Origin: Gemmatimonadaceae bacterium
GTDB taxonomy: Bacteria; Gemmatimonadota; Gemmatimonadetes; Gemmatimonadales; Gemmatimonadaceae
Assembly (NCBI GenBank): GCA_947457545.1
Contig: CANGXD010000016.1
Coordinates: forward strand, 1-46,527
Length of the DNA stretch: 46,527 nucleotides
Reading direction: 5' to 3'
Shown: positions 8,785-15,327 of the stretch, one piece after another
Numbering within the stretch: position 1 is the first letter of the stretch
Layout of the letters: every line of letters starts with the position of its first letter
Notes under the pieces: model-generated
Database searches by the model: none
What the model was told of the DNA's origin: nothing
Seen by the model: the letters and a program-made list of their open reading frames with translations, nothing else
Made by a program: the position numbers and the translations under genes

Positions 8785-9669
8785 TCAGAGCTTCTTCATC
8801 GCGGCCGCACTGGCCGTGATCGAGGCAATGGCATCCGTGGGGTTGTCATGCTCGATGAACCAGTGGCGCAGTCCCTGCTTACGCCCCGTCGCCAGAATGC
8901 TCTTGAAGTCGATGGTGCCGGTGCCGACGTCCATCATCTTCCGCTCGGGCGCCGGGCCGGCGTCCTTCACGTGCACCGCCACGATACGACCGGGCCAGCG
9001 CTTCATGATCGCCAGCGGATCCTGCCCCGCCTTCACCGCCCAATACAAGTCGAGCTCGAGCTTCACCAAATCCTTGTCCGTCTGCGTGGTGAGAATCTCG
9101 TAGCCCGTGGTGCCGTCTACCGGGGCGAATTCGAAGTCGTGGTTGTGGTAACCGAACTGCAGGCCCGCGGCCTTCGCCATCGTCGCACCGGCGTTCAGAC
9201 GGTCGGCAAGCCGCTGCCAGTTGGCCTTGCTGCCGCGGAATTCATCGCCCACGTACGGCACGACAACGAGCTTGTGCCCCATCCCCTGCGCGCGCTCGAA
9301 AATCGGCTTCCATCCGTCGTCGGTTTTGGGCAACGCTTCGTGCGCCGACGGCGCCGTCAGCCCGTGCTGCTTGAGCAACGCCTGCCACCACGCGACATCC
9401 TTGCCGAACGGATTGAAGAACTCGAGCTCCGTAATGCCCGCCTTGGCGATCGCCGCCACGGTCCCCTCGATGTCCTTCGACAACGCCGCGCGCACGGTGT
9501 ACATCTGCAAGCCAATGCGATCGATGCGTGGCACCGCGCCCATGTCCGCGAAGCGCGACGCCTGAGCCAGCTGCGGCAGTAGCACACTGCCGGCCACACC
9601 CGCGGCCATCAGCCGCAGCGCGTCGCGGCGGCTCGTGATACGCAGTTCCTTGTCATCGTGTCCCATCAT
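8785..9669 (-). CDS. Tat-exported sugar isomerase/epimerase-like TIM barrel
   Basis: 294 residues. Twin-arginine signal (TSRRDALRLMAAGVAGS) followed by an AP-endonuclease-2/xylose-isomerase-like barrel. Likely metal ligands sit in 'ELEFFNP', 'GYHNHDFEF', 'LELDLYW', 'AVHVKD' and 'WFIEHDNP'. Exported members of this family act on keto-sugars or sugar lactones and often neighbour GMC oxidoreductases, as here (22 nt before the GMC start). The ATG at 9669 is chosen for GGAG 9 nt upstream; ATGs at 9678 and 9666 are alternatives. It overlaps the end of the GNAT gene or abuts it. The specific reaction is unknown. Confidence 0.85.
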   Translation of the reverse strand: MMGHDDKELRITSRRDALRLMAAGVAGSVLLPQLAQASRFADMGAVPRIDRIGLQMYTVRAALSKDIEGTVAAIAKAGITELEFFNPFGKDVAWWQALLKQHGLTAPSAHEALPKTDDGWKPIFERAQGMGHKLVVVPYVGDEFRGSKANWQRLADRLNAGATMAKAAGLQFGYHNHDFEFAPVDGTTGYEILTTQTDKDLVKLELDLYWAVKAGQDPLAIMKRWPGRIVAVHVKDAGPAPERKMMDVGTGTIDFKSILATGRKQGLRHWFIEHDNPTDAIASITASAAAMKKL

Positions 9670-9670
9670 C

Positions 9671-10171
9671 TCAGGCATCTCCAGAGGCTAAGTGCGTCAG
9701 GGCATCGCCCGTGACGCGGTAGACGGTCCATGCATCCTGGGCGCGCGCACCCAGCTTTTCATAAAACCCGATCGCATCCACGTTCCAATCCAACACCGAC
9801 CACTCGAGACGCCCGCAGCCACGCGAGACCGCGAGCTGTGCCAGATGCGTCAGCAGCGCCTTCCCAATGCCGTGGCCGCGAAACGACGGCCGCACGAACA
9901 GATCTTCGAGGTAGATCCCCGGTCGCGCAAGGAACGTCGAGAAGTTGTGGAAGAACAGCGCGAACCCGGCAACCTCCCCGTTCCACTCGACGAGAACGAC
10001 CTCGGCGTGCGGACGCGCCCCGAACAGCGCCTCGTGCAGCAGCGCATCGGTCGCAATGCACTCGTGCCGCAGCTGCTCATACTCGGCGAGCCCTTCGATC
10101 AGCTCACGGATGGCAGAGACGTCGGCGGGGGTGGCCGCGCGAAGCGCGAGCGGTGTGCTGGCGGTACTCAT
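9671..10171 (-). CDS. GNAT family N-acetyltransferase, diamine acetyltransferase-like
   Basis: 166 residues. One GNAT fold: N-terminal 'LRAATPADVSAIRELIEGLA', the central strand 'GIYLEDLFVRPSFRGHGIGK' with the acetyl-CoA pyrophosphate loop RGHGIGK, and C-terminal 'CGRLEWSVLDWNVDAIGFY'. The pattern (EY at 36-37, LEDLFV, W.VLDWN..A..FY) is close to spermidine/spermine or thialysine acetyltransferases, so an amine substrate is likely. The ATG at 10171 overlaps the upstream stop as ATGA, so it is coupled to the unknown secreted protein before it; that functional pairing is not understood. Confidence 0.85.
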   Translation of the reverse strand: MSTASTPLALRAATPADVSAIRELIEGLAEYEQLRHECIATDALLHEALFGARPHAEVVLVEWNGEVAGFALFFHNFSTFLARPGIYLEDLFVRPSFRGHGIGKALLTHLAQLAVSRGCGRLEWSVLDWNVDAIGFYEKLGARAQDAWTVYRVTGDALTHLASGDA

Positions 10172-11079
10172 CGCGTAGTGGTCTTCCACGTGCCACCCAA
10201 GGGGCCGGCCGATTTGGCCGCTGCGGCGCGCGTGAGGGTGAAGGTGTAGTCGGCCGACTGCAGCGTCACCACGCGAAAACGCGGCAGCAACGCGCGCGCT
10301 GCGACGAGTTCACTCACCAGCGGCACCTGCGGCTGCGTGCTCTGAATGACCGCTTCGTCCTTCTTACCCGCGTTCACCGTGAGCGGTGTCATGGGGGGCG
10401 CCGAGCGGGAATGCCCGAGCTCGCGACTGCCGTCGGGGGCCATCTGGATGATCGAGTCGCCGCCCACGAACAGGGTGCCGTTCTCGGTGGGGACCGGCAC
10501 GTACAGAATCTCGAGATACGAATCGTACGGGAGCACGACCGGCGACACCGTGATCGCACCAACCGTGGTGGCCTTGGCCTGCACGGCGCGGCGGACGCCA
10601 CGGGCGATGACGAGCACGTTGAAGGTGTCGATGGGCTCCTTTACCACGGCACCGGCACCACGCATGGCGAGCTGGGTGCGTACCGCGACGCCCGGGAACT
10701 TGTTGACCGGTTCGGCCACGACTCCGCGCCATTCGCCTTTTTCCTGCACGCACACCAGGAGCGACGTGGGCGGCACGGCCCCGAGGCCACCTTCACGTGA
10801 CGCCTTTACGGTGCGTGCGAGACAATCGAAGTACCCCAGCACGTTGCGTGCGCGCAGATCGCGCTGCGTGAACACTTCCTGGTCCGTCGACGGCATCTTG
10901 GGCGTCTTGGGGAGCCGCGCGGCAAGGCTGTCGGGGATTTTGGCCGGCACCCGCACCGCACCAGGCGGTGGGCCGCCGGGACGGACCTGGGCTGAAGCCG
11001 TCGTCGCCGCGGTGGCCAGTGCGAGCCCGGTCAGCAGGTGGGAAACGGCACGAAAGGGGGGAGACACACGCACAGGCAC
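10168..11079 (-). CDS. secreted protein of unknown function
   Basis: 303 residues from the preferred start. A clear signal peptide (HLLTGLALATAATTASAQ) is followed by a Pro-rich linker 'RPGGPPPGAVRVP' and a body I do not recognise; it contains 'NVLGYFDCLARTVKAS' and 'FNVLVIARGVRRAV', and ends in 'LQSADYTFTLTRAAAAK'. Start is uncertain: GTG codons at 11079, 11073 and 11067 all precede the signal peptide and none has a strong Shine-Dalgarno. First gene of a short run with the GNAT and isomerase genes. Only two Cys residues are in the mature part, close together near 'FDCLARTVKASREGG...LLVCVQ', possibly a disulfide. Confidence 0.65.
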   Translation of the reverse strand: MPVRVSPPFRAVSHLLTGLALATAATTASAQVRPGGPPPGAVRVPAKIPDSLAARLPKTPKMPSTDQEVFTQRDLRARNVLGYFDCLARTVKASREGGLGAVPPTSLLVCVQEKGEWRGVVAEPVNKFPGVAVRTQLAMRGAGAVVKEPIDTFNVLVIARGVRRAVQAKATTVGAITVSPVVLPYDSYLEILYVPVPTENGTLFVGGDSIIQMAPDGSRELGHSRSAPPMTPLTVNAGKKDEAVIQSTQPQVPLVSELVAARALLPRFRVVTLQSADYTFTLTRAAAAKSAGPLGGTWKTTTR

Positions 11080-11233
11080 ACTCGTGAGCGACGGAGTACA
11101 GGCAGGACGTGGCAATCTAGCAGGCGGACCGTCGCGACAGAAACGCGACAATTCCGTCGTCTGGCTGTTGCGGGCCCCTGTGACGCTTGGTGAGGCGATG
11201 TCGTTCGAGTCCCTCCACGACGAGCGTTCGATC
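11080..11233. promoter_or_regulatory. divergent promoter region
   Basis: 154 bases separate the divergent secreted-protein (minus) and DUF4184 (plus) genes and must hold both promoters. I see no convincing -35/-10 pair or operator. The plus-strand gene could begin at the ATG at 11198, inside this interval. Confidence 0.4.
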
Positions 11234-12091
11234 ATGCCCGCTACGATTTTGTCGCATCAGGCGTTGGTGCTGCCACTGAAAATGCGGTGGCCCCGTGCGT
11301 TTTCCGGACTGGCCCTGTGCATCGGGTCGATGGCCCCCGATCTCGAGTTCATCGGGCGCATGACGAACGACTGGCTCTTCAGCCATACGGTGTCTGCGCA
11401 GCTCTGGTTCTCGATGCCCCTCACGGTGGGACTGACCTGGCTCCTGACCGCCTGTGTACTGCCGCGGCTGCTGCCCTACGTGCGCGACCACCCCGAATGG
11501 CGCCTGCACGATCTCGCGGCCATCGAGGTGCCCCACTCACCGGTCGCGTGGGCGCGGGTCGCGTGGTCGGGGTGGGTGGGCGGTATGTCGCATGTACTGC
11601 TCGACGGCATCACCCACGGCAATCACTCGGGGTGGCTGGTGCCGCACTTCCCGCTGCTGCGCACCCCGGTTCCTCATTTCGGCGGGCCGGTGCCGCTGCA
11701 CGACGCGCTCCAGTTCTGGCTGACGTTGCTGCTCGCCGTCGTCAGCGTCGTGCTGATTCGCTCCATTGCGCGCCGCCGCCTGCTCTGGCAGTGGCGGGAG
11801 CGACTGGCCTCTCCGTTGCCGCGCCAGCCGCGTGCCGCCGGGTGGCAACTCCTGCGCCTTGCCGGGGCGGCGGCGCTGCTGGGCGCGGCCGCCGGCTGCA
11901 CGCTCGAGCGGCACGGTACTGCGGGGACGCTCGCGGCGGTGTTCTTCGGCGCCATCGATTTCGCCGGGATGGCGCTGGTCCTGGTCGCGTGGCGATTGGG
12001 CTACATCGCGAAGCGGCACGCTGGCACTACGCCACCCGCTGCGGTCGCCCCCTGTTCCGGGTCGATACCGGCGGGGGCCCCTGCACCGTAA
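11234..12091 (+). CDS. DUF4184 family membrane protein
   Basis: 285 residues. The N-terminus 'MPATILSHQALVLPLKMRWP' followed by 'FSGLALCIGSMAPDLEF' matches the DUF4184 start (MPFTLSHPAAVLPL... then a GSMAPD motif). Further family marks are 'HTVSAQLWFSMPLTVGL' and 'MSHVLLDGITH' with conserved His and Asp residues that resemble a metal site. Five to six transmembrane segments are likely, with the last pairs after residue 150. I picked the ATG at 11234 from this family start; ATG 11198 is also in frame. Function of the family is unknown. Ends convergent with the FAD oxidoreductase. Confidence 0.85.
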   Translation: MPATILSHQALVLPLKMRWPRAFSGLALCIGSMAPDLEFIGRMTNDWLFSHTVSAQLWFSMPLTVGLTWLLTACVLPRLLPYVRDHPEWRLHDLAAIEVPHSPVAWARVAWSGWVGGMSHVLLDGITHGNHSGWLVPHFPLLRTPVPHFGGPVPLHDALQFWLTLLLAVVSVVLIRSIARRRLLWQWRERLASPLPRQPRAAGWQLLRLAGAAALLGAAAGCTLERHGTAGTLAAVFFGAIDFAGMALVLVAWRLGYIAKRHAGTTPPAAVAPCSGSIPAGAPAP

Positions 12092-12183
12092 ACCGGTCGA
12101 CGGCATCCATGACGCGCCGCGCGTCTGCGTCGAGCGTCTGCGAATCGGACGGATCAAAGGCTGGAAGTTAGGCCGTACGGACT

Positions 12184-12208
12184 GCGAGCCTCGCGACGCA
12201 GGGCTCGC
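12184..12208. terminator. possible hairpin between convergent genes
   Basis: GCGAGCC (12184-12190) and GGCTCGC (12202-12208) form a 7-bp stem with an 11-base loop in the 125-base gap between convergent genes. No T-run follows on either strand, so a terminator role is only suggested. Confidence 0.3.
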
Positions 12209-12216
12209 GTCGGTAT

Positions 12217-13416
12217 TCAGCCCGGTATGGCTGGCGTGATCTCGCCGGGTGCGGGAGTCCAGTGTTCTCCAAGGAGCGTGCGCACCCCCGCCATATCCCC
12301 ATCCACCGCCGCCGCCGCTACCGCGCGCGCACTCAGCGCGCCAATCACGTTGCCCGTGCCACTGTAGCCACCCAGCGCCCACACGTTCTCGCGCACCTGC
12401 TCGATCACCGGCAGCCCCGTGCTCGTGTATCCCGCCGACGCCGCCCATCGGTGCGAAATCGGCGCCTTCACACCGAGATGCTCGCGCAGGAATCGCTCGA
12501 GTTGCGCCTGTACCACGTGTGAGGGTGTCGTGTCCGGCGTCCACTCGCCGTCGCCGCCGTGATCGCGAAATCCGCCAAGCGCAATGCGCCCGTCGGGCGT
12601 CTGCTGCCAATACTCGAAACCTTCGCGGTAATACATGGGACACGGCACCGTGATCTCGGTGGTGGGCGCCGTGGCCAGCATCTGCAGCCGTGCCGTCCGC
12701 ACACGTGGCGCCATCTCCGGCAGCAAACGCTCCAACCGACCATCCACCGCGACGAACACGCGCCCCGCGTGCACGGTCCCGTGCGCCGTCACGACGCGCG
12801 TGCCGGTAATCTCGAGGACTGGCGACTGCCCGTGCAACGTCGCCCCCTCGTCGCGCGCGCGCTGCGCGAGTAATCGACAGCGACGCAACGGATCGAAGGC
12901 GCCGTCGGTGGGAATGAACAACCCCTGCCCGTCGGCGCCCTCGTACCACTCGCACGGCCAGCCGTCGGCGCGCATGGCGTCGAACTGTACACGGCAGTCT
13001 TCGAGCTCCGCGTCCGTCGCGGCAATGCGCTTCGAACCCACAAAGCGCACCGTGCCCGGCGCCGCTTCGGCAATGCGCGGCATCTCCTCGAGCGTCGCCG
13101 CATAAATCGCGCGCGCACGCTCATGCCCGTGACGACGAATGGCGTCGTGGTAAAAGTCGTACGTGCCCGCGAGCAAAAAGCCGCCGTTCCGCCCCGCCGC
13201 CCCGCCGCCCACATCGGACGCATCAAGGCCGATCACGCGCTCCGAACGCCGCAGCAGTTCCTCGATGAGGGTGAGCCCGCTGCCACCCAGCCCGATCACG
13301 CACGAGTCGGCGCTGTGATCGCCATACAACGGTGGGAGCGGCGTCCAGCGGCCGTCGTCCCACACGGGGAGATTCGACTCGTTCGTCACAGGCTCCACAC
13401 GCGGCTCGCGATTCAA
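12217..13416 (-). CDS. FAD-dependent amine/amino-acid oxidase (DadA/PuuB-like)
   Basis: 399 residues. The FAD-binding fold is 'SCVIGLGGSGLTLIEELLRR' at about 38-57, then 'VIGLDASDVGGGAAGRNGGF' with the GxxGRNGG motif of the DAO family (gamma-glutamylputrescine oxidase and D-amino-acid dehydrogenase relatives). The C-terminus 'SHRWAASAGYTSTGLPVI...ALGGYSGTGNVIGALSARAV' closes the FAD site. It probably oxidises a secondary or primary amine. The start could be the TTG at 13416, which overlaps the S41 stop as TTGA, or a GTG at 13389 just after a GGAG. No dehydrogenase partner is nearby. Confidence 0.85.
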   Translation of the reverse strand: MNREPRVEPVTNESNLPVWDDGRWTPLPPLYGDHSADSCVIGLGGSGLTLIEELLRRSERVIGLDASDVGGGAAGRNGGFLLAGTYDFYHDAIRRHGHERARAIYAATLEEMPRIAEAAPGTVRFVGSKRIAATDAELEDCRVQFDAMRADGWPCEWYEGADGQGLFIPTDGAFDPLRRCRLLAQRARDEGATLHGQSPVLEITGTRVVTAHGTVHAGRVFVAVDGRLERLLPEMAPRVRTARLQMLATAPTTEITVPCPMYYREGFEYWQQTPDGRIALGGFRDHGGDGEWTPDTTPSHVVQAQLERFLREHLGVKAPISHRWAASAGYTSTGLPVIEQVRENVWALGGYSGTGNVIGALSARAVAAAAVDGDMAGVRTLLGEHWTPAPGEITPAIPG

Positions 13417-14552
13417 CGAAGTGGCAGCTGCGGGCGCGGCGCCGAGTGCGACTGTTCCTGTTCATCATGCTGACGCACAGGACCCTCACCCACCGTCGTC
13501 ATGCGATACACGCCGGTGCGCTCCCCCAGATATCCCACGGCCACATCGATGAGCGGGTCGCGTTCGCGGTCGTAATGCACCGAACCCCAACTCAGCGCGA
13601 TGTGCGGCGCGATACCACGCCACTCGATGGGCTGTTTGTCGGGGCCATACTCCATCCACCGCGGCACCGTGAACTGCCAGCCGCTGCCAAGCGCGTACGT
13701 GGCCGGATTTCCCGACGCGCCGCCCGTCGTATCGCCAATGACGGTCACCTGCGGCAACGTGCGCATGGCGGCGACAAAACTTTCGGTGGCACTGAAGCCC
13801 CCACGTCCGCTGAGCACGACCACGGGGCGGGTGTATTGCCAGCTCCCCTTGGGCGTGATCGTCCGGGCCAGCGGCATCTCCACCCCCGTCACCCGCGGGT
13901 CGGTGTTGATGCGCACGTACGAAGCCGCAAACGCCTTGCGCGTGAAACGGCTCGCGAAGTTGAGTGCAAGCGCATCGCTGCCGCCGGCATTCACGCGGAC
14001 GTCGATGATGAGCCCCTGCGCGTCGCGCGCGCGTTCGAGCATGCCTTCGAGCACCGCATCAGTGAGCGGCGCTTTCCACGTACCGATATGGAAATACGCG
14101 TAGCCGCCAATGACGCCGTCGCCGACATCAGGGCTGCGGGTGACATAACTCGCATCGCGTAGCGCCGATTCCCAGCGCGCCTGATCGAAGTTCTGCACCG
14201 CGGCCGGCCGGTAGGTGGGCACCACATGTCCACGCGGATCGACGAGCCACACGTGCAGATCACGCAACGGTGCGAGCATCTCGAGCATGACCGCCACCAG
14301 CTGGTCCTGGCTACGCGCCCGTTCGGCACGCGGACGATAGCGCGCACGTTGTTCGCGCCAGTCGATCTGCTTGTACGCGAAGGACGGATAGACGTCCTGA
14401 AAGCGCGTCCACAGCGAATCGAATTGCGCAACGTACGACGTGGCGTGCGGTGCGGCGCCGGGAGAGAGTGGAGCCGGTGTGCGCACGCAGGAGGATGCGA
14501 GCGTCGCCGCTACAATGGCGAACGCTGCCAGGGAGTGCCCTGCGCGATGCAT
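13413..14552 (-). CDS. S41 family peptidase, lipoprotein
   Basis: 379 residues. A short hydrophobic signal ends in a lipobox LASSC near residue 21, so it should be membrane anchored. The tail-specific protease core follows: a helical N-terminal part, 'GGYAYFHIGTW', 'GLIIDVRVNAGGSDALALNF' and the catalytic serine region 'LSGRGGFSATESFVAAM', then 'VIGDTTGGASGNP'. The Ser of FSATE is the likely nucleophile. No PDZ domain is visible. The ATG at 14552 has no clear Shine-Dalgarno. It is directly coupled to the FAD oxidoreductase downstream, an unexplained pairing. Confidence 0.85.
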   Translation of the reverse strand: MHRAGHSLAAFAIVAATLASSCVRTPAPLSPGAAPHATSYVAQFDSLWTRFQDVYPSFAYKQIDWREQRARYRPRAERARSQDQLVAVMLEMLAPLRDLHVWLVDPRGHVVPTYRPAAVQNFDQARWESALRDASYVTRSPDVGDGVIGGYAYFHIGTWKAPLTDAVLEGMLERARDAQGLIIDVRVNAGGSDALALNFASRFTRKAFAASYVRINTDPRVTGVEMPLARTITPKGSWQYTRPVVVLSGRGGFSATESFVAAMRTLPQVTVIGDTTGGASGNPATYALGSGWQFTVPRWMEYGPDKQPIEWRGIAPHIALSWGSVHYDRERDPLIDVAVGYLGERTGVYRMTTVGEGPVRQHDEQEQSHSAPRPQLPLR

Positions 14553-14594
14553 ACGTGAACGATGGGGGTCGGACGGCCCCCGGTCCAGAGCCGA

Positions 14595-14633
14595 GGGACG
14601 AAAGGAAGACGATTATCCTGCCCCTTTCGTCCC
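14595..14633. repeat. perfect 11-bp inverted repeat upstream of S41 gene
   Basis: GGGACGAAAGG (14595-14605) and CCTTTCGTCCC (14623-14633) are perfect complements around a 17-base loop, 43-81 bases upstream of the S41 start and 35-73 bases downstream of the 165-aa gene's stop. There is no T-run, so it may be an operator or an mRNA stem and not an intrinsic terminator. Confidence 0.55.
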
Positions 14634-14667
14634 ACAGGGCGTGCGTTCGCCCGCTGAGCCCGCTCGG

Positions 14668-15165
14668 TCAGCCGTGCAGGACGGCCGCTACCTGCCGGGC
14701 GATCACCGCCAGCGCGGGCGAATGCTGCAACGCGTCGGCAAAGAGCCGCTGGAACGCGTCCCCCTCGGGATCGGCCTTGAGGAGGGCCTTGGCCCGGTCC
14801 AGCAGGGCGCGCGCCTCGTCGCTCCCCAACGGCGATTTCTTGTCCGAGGTGCGCTCGTCGATGAGCAACACCATCTGCGCCATGGGGCGCAGCCAGTCGA
14901 ACCACGGGTCGTTGATGACGAGCTGCAGGAAGGCGCTGTTGTTCTCGATCCGCCCCCGGGCCTTCTCGTAGCGCACCCGTTCGGCCTCGAGCAGCGCCCG
15001 GTGCACCTTGAGGAGCAACGTCCGCGCTACATCCAGCCGCTGGAGCTCGGCCGGCGAGGCCTTCGGCAGCTCCACGGGCATGACGCCGTCTGCCGCCGGT
15101 TCCCCGACTGGGTGCTCCTGATTCTCGTCGGGGGCGCTGCCGCCCCCTGCTGCCGCGTCGAACAT
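14668..15165 (-). CDS. small unknown cytosolic protein
   Basis: 165 residues, not recognised. No signal peptide. An acidic, Gly/Pro-rich N-terminus (about 1-35) precedes a mostly helical part: 'LDVARTLLLKVHRALLEAER' is a strong amphipathic helix, then 'FDWLRPMAQMVLLIDER' and a final helical section. The ATG at 15165 has AGGAG 9 nt upstream, which supports the frame as real. It diverges from the S9 peptidase. Function cannot be assigned; the helical pattern could reflect a self-associating protein. Confidence 0.7.
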   Translation of the reverse strand: MFDAAAGGGSAPDENQEHPVGEPAADGVMPVELPKASPAELQRLDVARTLLLKVHRALLEAERVRYEKARGRIENNSAFLQLVINDPWFDWLRPMAQMVLLIDERTSDKKSPLGSDEARALLDRAKALLKADPEGDAFQRLFADALQHSPALAVIARQVAAVLHG

Positions 15166-15327
15166 CGTTTGGGACTCCTGTCCAGCACCCGCTGGTTTCG
15201 AATAACGCCGGGATGGTTTCGGATGTAACGTATCGGTGCCGGCAAGCGTTTTCCTGCCCCTCCGCGTTGTTGAATCGCAGGGGCGCCTGCCCCCTTACGT
15301 CCCCCACCGCTTCCGAGGCACCCGAAC
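15166..15327. promoter_or_regulatory. divergent promoter region
   Basis: 162 bases lie between the 165-aa gene (minus) and the S9 peptidase (plus). A GGGGC/GCCCC stem-loop (15281-15294) lies 33 bases before the plus-strand start. No confident -35/-10 pair was seen. Confidence 0.35.

Noticed and set aside
11537-12955. Open minus-strand frame across DUF4184 and the FAD oxidoreductase
   Set aside because: It runs in the wrong frame through two real genes and is Arg/Gly-rich without motifs.
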